64,000 nucleotides of DNA from Rhizobium sp. Root1334 (GCF_001426665.1 NZ_LMEY01000012.1:564152-628151); one strand, 5' to 3'. Positions 25,397 through 35,023 are shown, counted from the first letter of the stretch. Numbers and translations: made by a program. Notes: a model not told the origin generated them from the letters alone.

Positions 25397-26797
25397 TCAG
25401 CACTCGACAACGTTGACGGCAAGGCCGCCTGTCGACGTTTCCTTGTATTTATCGTGCATATCGACACCGGTCTGGCGCATCGTCTCGATGCAGGCGTCGA
25501 GCGGCACGAAATGCTGGCCGTCGCCCTTGATCGCCAGTGAAGCAGCCGTGACCGCCTTGACCGCGCCCAGCGCATTGCGCTCGATACACGGAACCTGGAC
25601 GAGACCGGCGATGGGATCGCAGGTCATGCCAAGATGGTGCTCCAGCGCGATTTCCGCCGCATTCTCGATCTGCTCCGGGGTGCCGCCCATGACGGCGGCA
25701 AGGCCCGCTGCCGCCATCGCCGAGGCCGAACCGACCTCGCCCTGACAGCCGACTTCGGCACCGGAAATGGATGCGTTGAACTTGATGATGCCGCCGATCG
25801 CCGCCGCCGTCAGCAGATAGTCGCGGATGCCGTGATGATCGGCATCCTCGTGAAAATGCAGATAGTAGCGGATCGTTGCAGGCACCACACCGGCGGCACC
25901 GTTGGTCGGCGAGGTGACGACGCGACCGCCGGCGGCGTTTTCCTCGTTCACCGCCATGGCGTAGACACTCAGCCAGTCGTTGGCGAGCAAGGGGTTGATC
26001 TTGTTGGAGCGCCATTCGTCCTGCAGCTTGTCATGGATCATGCCGGCGCGGCGGCGGACTTTCAAGCCGCCAGGAAGGATGCCGGACCCGGTCAGGCCAC
26101 GATCGATACAGCTTTTCATCGCCGCCCAGATCCGGTCGAGGCCTTCGTCGAGTTCTTCGGCGGGCATCGAACATTCCTCGTTCGCCCGCTTCATCTGGGC
26201 AATAGACAGGCCGGAATGCCGCGCCATATCAAGCATCTGCTTTGCCGTCGAGAAAGGATAGGGAACCTTGACGCCGCCGGGCTTGGTCTTGCTGGCCTTC
26301 ATGGCCTCCAACTCGGTATCGGTGACGACGAAGCCGCCGCCGATGGAATAATAGACGCGCTTCAACAACAGGCGGCCATCCTTGTCGAACGCAGAAAAGG
26401 ACATACCATTGGCATGACCGGGCAGCGGTACCTTCTTGTCGAAGACAAGATCTGTCTTCGGCTGGAACTCATAGGACGGATGCCCGGCCGGGGTGATGCG
26501 CCCGGTGCGCTCGACTTCCTCAATGATCGGATCCATCCGGTCGGGGTCGACGCGGTCCGGACGCTCGCCCATCAGGCCAAGGATCACCGCCCTGCCCGTT
26601 CCATGGCCGATGCCGGTAAAGGCGAGCGACCCGTGCAGGCTCGACTTGATGGAAGTGATGGTGGCATTGGCCGGGCGCGGCCAGTCGCTCGACAGGATCA
26701 GATCGAGAAAGCGGTTTGCCGCCGACATCGGTCCCATCGTGTGCGAACTGGAGGGGCCGATACCAATCTTGAAGACATCAAAAACCGAAAGAAACAT
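25397..26797 (-). CDS. sdaA: L-serine ammonia-lyase (serine dehydratase)
   Basis: A 466-residue single-chain iron-sulfur L-serine dehydratase, which deaminates L-serine to pyruvate and ammonia. The beta domain begins [20 protein letters not shown]; the alpha domain holds [12 protein letters not shown] and the cysteine-bearing [17 protein letters not shown] that ligates the 4Fe-4S cluster. [17 protein letters not shown] provides the remaining Cys. The ATG at 26797 follows GGGCGGAG; the frame continues 42 codons upstream without family similarity. DUF1489 follows downstream. Confidence 0.96.
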   Translation of the reverse strand: MFLSVFDVFKIGIGPSSSHTMGPMSAANRFLDLILSSDWPRPANATITSIKSSLHGSLAFTGIGHGTGRAVILGLMGERPDRVDPDRMDPIIEEVERTGRITPAGHPSYEFQPKTDLVFDKKVPLPGHANGMSFSAFDKDGRLLLKRVYYSIGGGFVVTDTELEAMKASKTKPGGVKVPYPFSTAKQMLDMARHSGLSIAQMKRANEECSMPAEELDEGLDRIWAAMKSCIDRGLTGSGILPGGLKVRRRAGMIHDKLQDEWRSNKINPLLANDWLSVYAMAVNEENAAGGRVVTSPTNGAAGVVPATIRYYLHFHEDADHHGIRDYLLTAAAIGGIIKFNASISGAEVGCQGEVGSASAMAAAGLAAVMGGTPEQIENAAEIALEHHLGMTCDPIAGLVQVPCIERNALGAVKAVTAASLAIKGDGQHFVPLDACIETMRQTGVDMHDKYKETSTGGLAVNVVEC

Positions 26798-27052
26798 GCG
26801 AACTCCGCCCGGGGACTGCTGGACCGGACAAGATTGCCGGACCACGATCATTGCATCAAAACTAGGCCATCCTGTGCCTGCCATCAGGCGATCAACCGAC
26901 ATCCGCTTCCGTGCGTGCGACACGAACGGCGGCCGGGTGGCTGTAGCACGATTCCTCCTTCATAATTCGCCATGCCCAGCCATCGATTTCAAGGTGCTGG
27001 GTAAACTTTCGCGATACCTTGCAATTTCGGCAAAGCATGCCAAAAACGAGCC

Positions 27053-27745
27053 ATGACAATCGTCGACTATATCGCACTGACCGTTTTCGCGCTGCTGTGG
27101 ACCAGCTACAACTGGGCCACGGACGGCAAGGTGCATCTCAAGCGCATCTCGCTGACGCGTCTGATGATGGACAACAGGCGGCGCTGGCTGATGAACTCCC
27201 TTAACCGCGACTTGAAGATGATCGATACCCAGATCGTCGCCGGATTACAGGCGGGGACCGCATTCTTCGCCTCGACGACGATCTTTGCGCTGGGTGGCTG
27301 CTTTGCTCTTCTGGGCGCCACGGATCAGGTCCAGGCGATCATGGGCGACCTGCCTTATGTCTTCCAGGGCGGGCGCACGGCCTTCGAGCTGAAAGTCGGC
27401 GGTCTTGCCTGCCTGTTTGCCTATTCTTTCTTCAAGTTTGCCTGGTCCTACCGCCTGTTCAACTATTGCTCCATTCTCGTCGGCAGCATCCCGATGATGT
27501 CCGACCTGATACAGGACCGGGCCGGTGCAGAGCGTGCGGCCGAACGGGCCGTGAAGATGAACATTCTGGCCGCCAAGAATTTCAATGCCGGGCTGCGCAG
27601 CGTCTTCCTGTCGATTGGCTATCTCGGCTGGTTCATCAGCCCTTATGTCTTCATTGCGCTGACAATCTTCGTCATTTTCGTCCTGGCCCGCCGCCAATTC
27701 TATTCGGAAGCGCGCGAAGCCCTTCTTGACGACACAAACCCCTGA
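27053..27745 (+). CDS. DUF599 domain-containing membrane protein
   Basis: A 230-residue protein of the DUF599 family, predicted to have four membrane helices: DYIALTVFALLWTSYNW (about 4-20), a pair around FFASTTIFALGGCFALLGA (about 71-90) and LACLFAYSFFKFAWSYRLF (about 116-135), and IGYLGWFISPYVFIALTIFVIFVL near the C-terminus. The loop MMDNRRRWLMNSLNRD is the conserved basic segment. Role unknown. No close partner; the DUF1624 gene follows 85 bases downstream on the same strand. Confidence 0.88.
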   Translation: MTIVDYIALTVFALLWTSYNWATDGKVHLKRISLTRLMMDNRRRWLMNSLNRDLKMIDTQIVAGLQAGTAFFASTTIFALGGCFALLGATDQVQAIMGDLPYVFQGGRTAFELKVGGLACLFAYSFFKFAWSYRLFNYCSILVGSIPMMSDLIQDRAGAERAAERAVKMNILAAKNFNAGLRSVFLSIGYLGWFISPYVFIALTIFVIFVLARRQFYSEAREALLDDTNP

Positions 27746-27830
27746 AAGTCTCGGGCGGCAAGCCATGTGACGCGTTGCGCCTGACGCAAGCTCGCCGCGC
27801 GATAATCACGCCATTCGAAAAGATAGAGCC

Positions 27831-28838
27831 ATGTCGATACCCAACGCAGTCACCGAAACCGACAACGGGACGGCACCGCCGGTGGCCGCTGAAAAGCGAG
27901 GCCGCATCTGGGCGATCGATGCGCTGCGCGGGTTTGCATTGATTGCAATGGCGACCTATCACTTCTCCTGGGATCTGGAATATTTCGGCTATCTCGATCC
28001 AGGCACGGTCGGCACCGGCGCATTCAAGATCTACGCAAGGATGATCGCCAGCAGCTTCCTGTTTCTGGCGGGCCTCGGGCTTGTGCTCGGCCACTATCCG
28101 GTCTTCAAACCCCGGTCCTTCGCCATCCGCTTTGCCAAGATCGCTGCTGCTGCGCTGGTTATCACCATCGCCACCTGGTTTGCCTTTCCCGATGGCTTCA
28201 TCTTCTTCGGCATCCTGCATGCAATTGCGGCAGCAAGCGTCATCGGCCTGCTTTTCCTGCGCCTGCCGACGATCCTGACGCTTCTGGTGGCCGCTGCCGC
28301 CTTTGCCGCACCGTTCTACCTGCGGTCACCCGTTTTCGACACGCCGGCGCTCTGGTGGGTCGGGCTGTCGGAAACCCTGCCACGCTCGAACGATTACGTG
28401 CCGCTGCTTCCCTGGCTGGCACCGTTCCTCACCGGTATCGCATTCGCGCGCATTGCGCTGAGCTTCGGGTGGTTCGAAAAACTGCGCACCGATGGCAGCG
28501 CCCGGTGGAAGAGGATCCTGACCGCAGCTGGCCGTCACAGCCTGATCATCTACCTCGTGCACCAGCCGCTGTTGTTTGCGCTGGTCTATGTCTATGCGCT
28601 GGGTTTCCCGGCGGCCAAACCCGACCCGGTGGAGACCTATCAGAACAATTGCGTCGCCTCCTGCAGCCTGCAGGAAAGTGCGGCGCTCTGCACCACCTTC
28701 TGCAGCTGCACGCTGGACAAACTGATGGAAGAAAACCTCTTCGCACCGCTGAACGAAGGCAAAATCGACGTCAAGACGGATGAGCGTATTGCGCGAATCG
28801 CCGGTCAATGCACCATGGAGTCACAACCCAAGGAATAG
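27831..28838 (+). CDS. DUF1624 / heparan-alpha-glucosaminide acetyltransferase-like membrane protein
   Basis: A 335-residue multi-pass inner-membrane protein. RIWAIDALRGFALIAMATYHF is the entry signature shared by DUF1624 and acyltransferase-3-like transmembrane acyltransferases, with the conserved Arg and His in the first helix. About seven to eight helices follow. After the last helix there is a ~75-residue tail with a Cys cluster, C-x3-C-x8-C-x3-C-x-C, unusual for a membrane acyltransferase. Substrate unknown. The methyltransferase-like gene starts three bases after its stop, so these two form an operon. Confidence 0.8.
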   Translation: MSIPNAVTETDNGTAPPVAAEKRGRIWAIDALRGFALIAMATYHFSWDLEYFGYLDPGTVGTGAFKIYARMIASSFLFLAGLGLVLGHYPVFKPRSFAIRFAKIAAAALVITIATWFAFPDGFIFFGILHAIAAASVIGLLFLRLPTILTLLVAAAAFAAPFYLRSPVFDTPALWWVGLSETLPRSNDYVPLLPWLAPFLTGIAFARIALSFGWFEKLRTDGSARWKRILTAAGRHSLIIYLVHQPLLFALVYVYALGFPAAKPDPVETYQNNCVASCSLQESAALCTTFCSCTLDKLMEENLFAPLNEGKIDVKTDERIARIAGQCTMESQPKE

Positions 28839-28841
28839 GAT

Positions 28842-29315
28842 ATGAACGCCTATCGCGCCAAGCCGCTGACCTACCCCTGGCCACCATTTCTCTATATGGC
28901 AGCCTTTGCGGGAGCGGTCGCCTTGGGGCGGATGCTGCCGATTGCGATTGTCCACGACCATGGTTGGTTTCCCTGGCTGTCTGGCTGCGCGCTGATCGCT
29001 GTTGCGGCCTGCCTGGACGCCTGGGCGGTGAAGACGCTGATCGAACGGCGAACAGCGGTTCTGCCGCATCGCTGTTCCTCGCATCTGGTCACCTGCGGAC
29101 CTTACTATTTCACCCGTAATCCGATCTATCTCGGCTACACATTGATGATGGTCGGTTTCGGGCTGATCACACTCAATCCCTGGTTTTTCATTATGGCAAT
29201 TGTTGCTGTTGCGCTCATGACGATGTTTGCCATCCGCAACGAAGAACGCCATCTGCTGTCGCGCTTCGGCTTCGAGTTCGAACGCTACTGCCGCACCACC
29301 AGCCGGTGGATTTGA
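28842..29315 (+). CDS. isoprenylcysteine carboxyl methyltransferase-like membrane protein
   Basis: A 157-residue ICMT/PEMT-type protein. Four hydrophobic segments are visible and the C-terminal half carries RNPIYLGYTLMMVGFGLI, then RNEERHLLSRFG.EFERYCR, the SAM-binding RxPxYxG and EE..L...FG..Y motifs of the family. Bacterial members methylate unknown lipid or small-molecule acceptors. It starts three bases after the DUF1624 gene and probably works with it on the same membrane-associated substrate; that is inference. Confidence 0.85.
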   Translation: MNAYRAKPLTYPWPPFLYMAAFAGAVALGRMLPIAIVHDHGWFPWLSGCALIAVAACLDAWAVKTLIERRTAVLPHRCSSHLVTCGPYYFTRNPIYLGYTLMMVGFGLITLNPWFFIMAIVAVALMTMFAIRNEERHLLSRFGFEFERYCRTTSRWI

Positions 29316-29319
29316 CCGC

Positions 29320-29706
29320 TCAGGTTCCGACGCCGATTTCGGCGAGCCGGGTCAGACAGGCTTCCTCGACATTGCCGAGTTCCTCCAGCGTTTCCTCGAT
29401 GTCCTTGCGCTTCTGATTGAGTTCTTCGCGCTTTTCCTCGACACGCTTCATCAGCAGGCGCAATTGACCAGCCTCGCCCGGCGGATCCCGGTAGACCTGG
29501 ATAATTTCGCGGATTTCAGCGATGGTGAAGCCGATACGGCGGCCGCGCAGGATTTCCATGATCAGGCGGCGATCTGCCGAACGGAACAATCGGGTCCGGC
29601 CCCGCCGCTCCGGGTGGATCAGCCCCTCGTCCTCGTAGAAGCGCAGGGTGCGGGTGGAAACCCCGAATTCCCGTGTCAGCTCTGTAATGGTATAATACTT
29701 GTTCAC
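29320..29706 (-). CDS. MerR family transcriptional regulator
   Basis: A 128-residue regulator: YTITELTREFGVSTRTLRFYEDEGLI is the MerR winged helix, RTRLFRSADRRL the wing, and the C-terminal helix (about 90-120) is a Glu/Lys-rich coiled coil for dimerisation. There is no Cys-based metal site, so a metal-sensing role is unlikely; it resembles the regulators of fatty-acid or stress genes in alphaproteobacteria. It converges on the methyltransferase-like gene with only four bases between them. Upstream lies mgtE on the same strand after 165 bases. Confidence 0.9.
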   Translation of the reverse strand: MNKYYTITELTREFGVSTRTLRFYEDEGLIHPERRGRTRLFRSADRRLIMEILRGRRIGFTIAEIREIIQVYRDPPGEAGQLRLLMKRVEEKREELNQKRKDIEETLEELGNVEEACLTRLAEIGVGT

Positions 29707-29871
29707 GCCTGCCTCGCCCTACACCGCAAGCGGGACAATCAGGCGACATGCGCCGGATAATACTGCTGCGATTGAAGTGTCGCACCGGAACTCTGCCTGA
29801 AATGAAGCGGCACCGATGTCCAAAAGGCAGATTGATTGACTTTGACGTAAAAGTCAAATTTTCACGTGGCG

Positions 29872-31299
29872 TCAACCAACCCGAAACCACCACGTCGCCA
29901 GCCCCAGGAAGGCGAAGAAGCCGGTGACGTCAGTGACTGTCGTGACGAAAACGGCCGAGGAGACGGCCGGATCGGCGCCGAAGCGGTCAAGCAGCAACGG
30001 AATCATGATGCCGGCAAGTGCCGCGGCAATCATATTGATCAGCATCGCAGCCGCGATGATACCGCCGATATTGTAATCCTGGAACCAGGCGCCGGCGACA
30101 ACGCCGATCAGAATGCCAAACAGCATGCCGTTGAAAAGGCCGACCCCGGCCTCGCGGCGAACGACGCGCCAGGCATTGTGAATATCAAGATCGCGTGTGG
30201 CAAGCGCACGCACCGTCACCGTCATCGTCTGCGAACCGGCATTGCCGCCCATGCCGGCAACGATCGGCATCAATACGGCAAGGGCAACGATCTGCTGGAT
30301 TGTCGCCTCAAACAGGCCGATGACCGATGCAGCCAGAAATGCGGTGAAGAGATTGACCATCAACCACGGGACGCGCGAGCGCGACGCGCTGCCGATCGAA
30401 TCAGACAGTTCTTCGTCGCCGACGCCACCAAGGCGCATCAGGTCCTCTTCGGCTTCTTCCTGGATGACGTCAACGACATCATCGATGGTCAAAACCCCGA
30501 CCAGCCGGTTGTTCTCATCGACCACCGCCGCGGAAAGAAGATCGTACTGCTCGAACAGCTGGGCAGCCTCTTCCTGGTCCATCTCGGCCGGCACCGGGTG
30601 GTTGGTTTCGCGCATGATCGTCTCGATCTTGACCGAGCGTTTGGTGCGCAGCACGCGGTCGAGATCAAGCGCCCCCAGCAGCTTGAACGTCGGATCGATG
30701 ACGAAGATCTGGGTAAAGCTCTCCGGAAGGTTTTCGTCTTCGCGCATGTAGTCGATAGTCTGGCCGACCGTCCAGAACGGCGGCACCGCGACGAATTCCG
30801 TCTGCATGCGGCGGCCGGCCGTGCTTTCGGGATAATCAAGAGACCGTCTCAGCCGCACCCGCTCGGTAAACGGCAGCTTCGACAGGATCTCTTCCTGGTC
30901 CTCCTGATCGAGGTCTTCCAGAATGTAGACCGCATCATCGGAATCCATTTCGCCAAGGGCGGCGGCGATCTGCTCGTTGGGCAGGTGCTCGACGATATCG
31001 AGGCGGATCGCCTCATCGACCTCGGTCAGCGCCGAAAGGTCGAAATCGTCGCCCAGAAGCGACACCAGCGCCCGGCGCTGCTCCGGCTGGATGACCTCCA
31101 GAAGGTCGCCCATTTCGGACGCGTGCAGCCTTGCGACGTGCTGGCGCAGATAAAGAAGATCACGATCGGCAATGGCGGCACCGACATGCATCAGATAGTC
31201 GGAGCGCACCGACCCGTCTTCGCCGTAAATATCGGAGCCATCATAGACATCGGCTTCTAAGGGATTACGGTCCTTGTCCTGGTCGCCGGTACTGCTCAT
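29872..31299 (-). CDS. mgtE: magnesium transporter MgtE
   Basis: A 475-residue Mg2+ channel. Order: N domain of helical repeats (about 45-160, with EMGDLLEVIQPEQRRALVSL and EMDSDDAVYILEDL), a CBS pair (about 165-285) whose acidic residues sense magnesium, a plug helix, and five C-terminal membrane helices containing PIVAGMGGNAGSQTMTVTVRAL, the selectivity region, and the closing FLGLATWWF. The length is typical. Upstream (31300-31555) I see no M-box-type leader. It may be regulated by protein-level gating rather than by RNA. Confidence 0.95.
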   Translation of the reverse strand: MSSTGDQDKDRNPLEADVYDGSDIYGEDGSVRSDYLMHVGAAIADRDLLYLRQHVARLHASEMGDLLEVIQPEQRRALVSLLGDDFDLSALTEVDEAIRLDIVEHLPNEQIAAALGEMDSDDAVYILEDLDQEDQEEILSKLPFTERVRLRRSLDYPESTAGRRMQTEFVAVPPFWTVGQTIDYMREDENLPESFTQIFVIDPTFKLLGALDLDRVLRTKRSVKIETIMRETNHPVPAEMDQEEAAQLFEQYDLLSAAVVDENNRLVGVLTIDDVVDVIQEEAEEDLMRLGGVGDEELSDSIGSASRSRVPWLMVNLFTAFLAASVIGLFEATIQQIVALAVLMPIVAGMGGNAGSQTMTVTVRALATRDLDIHNAWRVVRREAGVGLFNGMLFGILIGVVAGAWFQDYNIGGIIAAAMLINMIAAALAGIMIPLLLDRFGADPAVSSAVFVTTVTDVTGFFAFLGLATWWFRVG

Positions 31300-31555
31300 G
31301 TGCCCGCCTCAAAAGATTTGCAGCCATCCAAGGCGCCGGCATAAAACCGGGCGGGAGCAGGAAGGCAATGTCATAGACCGGTGGTCGCGGTGACCTTGAA
31401 AAAGCAAACCGCCTGTCTCTGCTAACCCAACAAACCCGGGAGGTCCACAACCCGATGCCCTGACAATTCGGTCCTGCTGCTGTTTTTGTGCAAGCTGTTG
31501 CAAAATCATATGAAATGTTTAGCTCTGGCGAAGCGAAAAACCATGGAGCCTGCCC

Positions 31556-32062
31556 TTGCCCCGAAGACCGATCCTGCGTTTTCCCCATCCGCTTCTATCC
31601 GTGCCAGCCAGCCCGGTGGTGCAATTCGGCACGGAGCTTGCAGCACTGGCGTCAGACCTTTTCGACACCATGCGGGCAGCCCCCGGTATCGGCATCACGG
31701 CGCCGCATGTCGGCGTGCTGCAACGCTTGACGGTGATTGAACTCGACGCTCAGTCCGGCGCTAGAATCTACGTCAATCCGGAAATCACAGGGTCATCGGC
31801 TGAAACGGTATCGCATGCCGAAGGCAGCGTCTCCATGCCGGGCATCAGCGAAGACGTGATCCGGCCGAGCCAGGTCCGTGTCCGCTATCAAACGTTACTT
31901 GGCGAGGTGAAGGAAGACCAGGCCGATGGCCTCCTGTCCATCTGCCTCCAGCACGAGATCGATCAACTCGACGGCATATTCTGGCTTCAGAGATTGTCGC
32001 GCCTGAAACGCGACAGAGCGATCAAGCGTTTCGCCAAGCAGGAGAAGGCGGCTGATTCTTGA
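31556..32062 (+). CDS. peptide deformylase-like protein, probably catalytically dead
   Basis: A 168-residue protein with the deformylase fold but with all three catalytic motifs changed: GxGxAAxQ is GIGITAPH (residues 44-51, Gln to His), EGCxS is EGSVS (Cys to Ser at 91), and HExDH is HEIDQ (133-137, second His to Gln). Thus two of three metal ligands are lost, though the Glu of HEID remains. A true deformylase must be elsewhere. It starts with TTG at 31556 after GGAG; no ATG fits. It stands alone, upstream of a small lipoprotein gene, not next to fmt. Confidence 0.82.
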   Translation: MPRRPILRFPHPLLSVPASPVVQFGTELAALASDLFDTMRAAPGIGITAPHVGVLQRLTVIELDAQSGARIYVNPEITGSSAETVSHAEGSVSMPGISEDVIRPSQVRVRYQTLLGEVKEDQADGLLSICLQHEIDQLDGIFWLQRLSRLKRDRAIKRFAKQEKAADS

Positions 32063-32262
32063 ACGCAACACTGAGATGTGCCGGAGTACAAAGCGGGTGT
32101 CTGGTACAGGTCGCGCTTCGACTATGCCCATTGGCAATCAAGCGTTGCCTCAAGCGAGACAGACACACAGATGCGCGACTGGATCCCAGCGTTCGATTTC
32201 ACGCTGGCGCGATTTAATTAGCGGAGTATAAAATAAGGCAGAACGATAGGAGGAGGCCTGCA

Positions 32263-32535
32263 ATGAGATGGGGCATGATAATGGTGGCAGCGGTACTGCT
32301 TGCCTCCTGCACTGCTGTGGAGGTTGAGCCGATCCCTGGCAGCATCACCTATAACGGCCAGCCACGCACCAAATTGACGAAGTCGCCAGCCGGCAGCACG
32401 TTCAGTCACACCTTCCACGACCAGCGGGGCAACTACTGGAGCGAGACCTATCAGATACAGCCGGATCGCTCGCTCAAAATCATTTCAAGACGCAGAGCGG
32501 AAGATTTCAGGCTGAATGATAATGGCGGATTGTAA
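32263..32535 (+). CDS. small putative lipoprotein, 90 aa
   Basis: The N-terminus MRWGMIMVAAVLLASC is a type II signal with lipobox LLASC (Cys16), so the mature ~75-residue protein should be lipid-anchored in the periplasm. The rest is a small beta-rich domain (ITYNGQPRTKL, FHDQRGNYWSETYQIQPDRSLKII). Family unknown. An RBS GGAGG lies nine bases before the ATG. No linkage to neighbours is evident. Confidence 0.7.
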   Translation: MRWGMIMVAAVLLASCTAVEVEPIPGSITYNGQPRTKLTKSPAGSTFSHTFHDQRGNYWSETYQIQPDRSLKIISRRRAEDFRLNDNGGL

Positions 32536-32636
32536 ACGGACGAACGGCGGGCTCTTTGCTTTCCACCGCAGCCTCGTCTGTTTGTGAAGCGCGGATGCTG
32601 ACGAAGCCTTCACATGCCAACTTGCGATAAGGCAAC

Positions 32637-32660
32637 AAAAAACCCGCCGAAGCGGGTTTT
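32637..32660 (-). terminator. intrinsic terminator of tRNA-Leu
   Basis: On the minus strand AAAACCCGC-TTCGG-CGGGTTTT followed by further T residues, three bases after the tRNA CCA end. Confidence 0.85.
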
Positions 32661-32663
32661 AGT

Positions 32664-32748
32664 TGGTGCGGTCGAGAAGACTCGAACTTCCACGGGTTGC
32701 CCCACAGCGACCTCAACGCTGCGCGTCTACCAATTCCGCCACGACCGC
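32664..32748 (-). tRNA. tRNA-Leu (GAG)
   Basis: An 85-base tRNA with a long variable arm. The acceptor GCGGTCG pairs with CGACCGC, then A and encoded CCA. The anticodon stem CAGCG/CGCTG encloses the loop TTGAGGT, giving anticodon GAG (reads CUC/CUU). The T arm contains GTTCGAGTC. A terminator follows at once. The gene stands alone between a lipoprotein gene and lipB. Confidence 0.96.
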
Positions 32749-32783
32749 ATCGTGGTAGGTGTCGTCTTGCGGCGACGGGGGTG

Positions 32784-32812
32784 CATGTAGCAAAAGCATT
32801 TGGGGTGCACAA
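32784..32812 (-). promoter_or_regulatory. candidate promoter of tRNA-Leu
   Basis: On the minus strand TTGTGC (32812-32807), 17 bases, TACATG (32789-32784), placing the start near 32777 and giving a ~29-base leader before the mature tRNA. The -10 region reads CTACAT, close to the CTATAT form of rhizobial promoters. Confidence 0.4.
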
Positions 32813-32943
32813 GGGCAGGATGACAGAAAATTGACGGCAACATCAACTATTTCAACAGGCCTTTTCACGGCCCCCTGAGAATGCTGGACTCTTGCCCTCC
32901 GGCGTACCATTTAGAAAAGCAAATCAACGGGATTGCTTTGACC

Positions 32944-33702
32944 ATGCAGCGCGAAAATCTGGAAAAAACATTCTTCGCAGCCGATGACTGTCCGCCGGTG
33001 CGGTGGAGAATCGCGCCCTCACCGGTCGAATATGAAGATGCAATCGAGACGATGGAGCGCGAAGCAGCCGCGATCGCGGCCGGCGAAGCGGACGAACTTG
33101 TCTGGCTCGTCGAACATCCGCCGCTCTATACAGCCGGAACCAGCGCCGATTCCGCCGATCTGGTCATGCCCGGCCGCTTTCCGGTTTTTCAGACCGGTCG
33201 CGGCGGCGAATATACCTATCATGGCCCGGGCCAGCGCGTCGTTTACGTCATGCTCGATCTGAAACGGCGCAAGCAGGATGTTCGCGCCTTCGTCGCCGCT
33301 CTCGAAAGCCTGGTGATCGAAACGCTGGCCAGTATGAATGTCCGGGGCGAGCGGCGCGAGGACCGTGTCGGCGTCTGGGTCCGGCGTCCGGAACGGCCTG
33401 CCCTGCCCGACGGCTCGATGGCCGAAGACAAGATTGCCGCGATCGGCATTCGCCTGCGCCGTTGGGTGAGCTTTCATGGCATGTCGTTGAACGTCGACCC
33501 TGATCTTGAGCATTTCGACGGAATCGTGCCCTGCGGCATTCGCGGTTATGGCGTCACCAGCCTGGTCGATCTCGGCCTGCCGGTGATGATGACCGATGTC
33601 GACATCAAGCTTCGTCAGGCATTCGAAGATATTTTTGGCCCGGCCGTCAATGACGCCGGCTGTCCACAGGACGATCAGGAAAACAGCCGGTCCGTTGCAT
33701 AG
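32944..33702 (+). CDS. lipB: lipoyl(octanoyl) transferase
   Basis: A 252-residue LipB, which moves the octanoyl group from acyl-carrier protein to the lipoyl domains of the 2-oxoacid dehydrogenases. [20 protein letters not shown] is the substrate loop, [18 protein letters not shown] holds the catalytic Lys and [12 protein letters not shown] the catalytic Cys. I used the ATG at 32944; an ATG at 32881 gives 21 extra residues of no obvious use. The last 28 bases overlap the end of the convergent S2P-type protease gene. Confidence 0.93.
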   Translation: MQRENLEKTFFAADDCPPVRWRIAPSPVEYEDAIETMEREAAAIAAGEADELVWLVEHPPLYTAGTSADSADLVMPGRFPVFQTGRGGEYTYHGPGQRVVYVMLDLKRRKQDVRAFVAALESLVIETLASMNVRGERREDRVGVWVRRPERPALPDGSMAEDKIAAIGIRLRRWVSFHGMSLNVDPDLEHFDGIVPCGIRGYGVTSLVDLGLPVMMTDVDIKLRQAFEDIFGPAVNDAGCPQDDQENSRSVA

Positions 33703-34925
33703 ACGATGGCATAACCGTGCAGGGCCACGGCAGAATAAAGCCCCAGGCCACTGAGAATCCGCTGGCCACTTGTCATCTCGTCCAGCCGGTGGCGCGGTTT
33801 GACGCCGCCGCTCCCCATCATGCTCAGCAGGCCAAAGACCGCGAGCCCGGCCAGCAGTGCCGGTGTTGAAAGGCCGATACGCCAGCCGACACCGGCAATG
33901 ATCAGAGTGATGAGGAAGCTTCCCGCTACCCGGCCAGCATGTGAATGGAAAACCTGGCGCAGGACCTGACCGCCATCGAACCGGTTCATCGGCAAGAGAT
34001 TGAGCAGGTTGAAAGCGCCGAGAATCAGCAGGAAAATCAGAACCGCCGTTCCCGAGCCGAACACGTCATTGCCGGCTGCTTCGTATAGAAGGATGGCACC
34101 CGGAATGAGAAAAGCCGACATGCCCGCCCCCATCAGGGCGCAGGTGGCGACCTCGAAAAGCGAATTGTAGGGTCTGCCGCCGATCGCCACCCCACCCAAC
34201 AGCGGCACAAAGATCATACGCACCGATTTATGTCCGAAAGCCCGGTAGGCAGCCATATGTCCCAGTTCGTGCAGCACGATGACCAGCGTCAAAAGCGTCG
34301 ATAGCAACAGGCCGTTGCGGGTAAGACCGAAGAACGGCCACAGAAGCAGCGTCGATACAATCGCCAGCCCGCATTGGACAAGTGGGTGCTCGAAAACGGC
34401 GCGAGCCGGCCTGCTCTGCCCGGTATCGAGCCATTGCTGCAACGCCTTAACCTCGCGCCGCAAGGCAAAGAAGCGAAAGATCAGAAACGCCAGGCCACGA
34501 TAACGATCCGTCTGTTCGATGGTCAGATGAACCCCGTCGCCATCCTCGACGAGCCGCCGGCGCTCGTGAAAATCCTTCCAGAATACCGGGTCGAGTGCGC
34601 TGTCATCGAGCACACGAGCGTCATATTCGGTTCCAGCCCGTGTTTCGGTAACTTCCATCGACCGGACGATCGGCTGTCCATGACGATCAAGATGGGTGTA
34701 GGTTTGGCGGACCCGGTTGGGTGCTTCCTTTTGGCTGGCCAGAACGGAATGGTGCCAGTTGGCGGAAGTTCCAAGCGGAAAGATCGCGTTCCAGACCTTG
34801 GCCCGCCCCGCCCGGAACGTTGCCTGCACACGCAGCGTGCGCAATCCAAGCGGCACCGCCAGCAGAAGCCATAGCAGCCCGACATTGATGACAAGCAGCG
34901 CGATCGCCGGTGCATGCGTCGCCAT
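33675..34925 (-). CDS. site-2-protease-type metalloprotease with N-terminal SRPBCC-like region
   Basis: A 416-residue membrane protein. After an N-terminal helix (about 7-28) residues ~35-165 ([19 protein letters not shown] to [10 protein letters not shown]) read like a START/SRPBCC helix-grip domain. The rest is an M50 peptidase: [12 protein letters not shown] (HExxH at 219-223) and [12 protein letters not shown] (third zinc ligand Asp), with about six membrane helices. M50 enzymes cut membrane proteins within the bilayer; the substrate is unknown. RBS AAGGGGAGAG precedes the ATG. Convergent with lipB, overlapping by 28 bases. Confidence 0.83.
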   Translation of the reverse strand: MATHAPAIALLVINVGLLWLLLAVPLGLRTLRVQATFRAGRAKVWNAIFPLGTSANWHHSVLASQKEAPNRVRQTYTHLDRHGQPIVRSMEVTETRAGTEYDARVLDDSALDPVFWKDFHERRRLVEDGDGVHLTIEQTDRYRGLAFLIFRFFALRREVKALQQWLDTGQSRPARAVFEHPLVQCGLAIVSTLLLWPFFGLTRNGLLLSTLLTLVIVLHELGHMAAYRAFGHKSVRMIFVPLLGGVAIGGRPYNSLFEVATCALMGAGMSAFLIPGAILLYEAAGNDVFGSGTAVLIFLLILGAFNLLNLLPMNRFDGGQVLRQVFHSHAGRVAGSFLITLIIAGVGWRIGLSTPALLAGLAVFGLLSMMGSGGVKPRHRLDEMTSGQRILSGLGLYSAVALHGYAIVYATDRLFS

Positions 34926-35023
34926 ATGTGCTCTCCCCTTGATGGTCAGCCGAACGCTAGCCGCAGAGCATGAACAAATCGTGCGGGAAGCCGCACCCCA
35001 CCGGCCTCTCCACGTTTCAGTGG

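Noticed and set aside
25634..26965. 443-codon plus-strand open frame
   Set aside because: Antisense shadow of sdaA, which has intact family motifs; composition and lack of RBS fit a shadow.
29866..31260. 464-codon plus-strand open frame
   Set aside because: Antisense to mgtE; shadow frame of a GC-rich gene.
31300..31555. M-box (Mg2+ riboswitch) upstream of mgtE
   Set aside because: No long conserved three-helix structure or consensus could be found.
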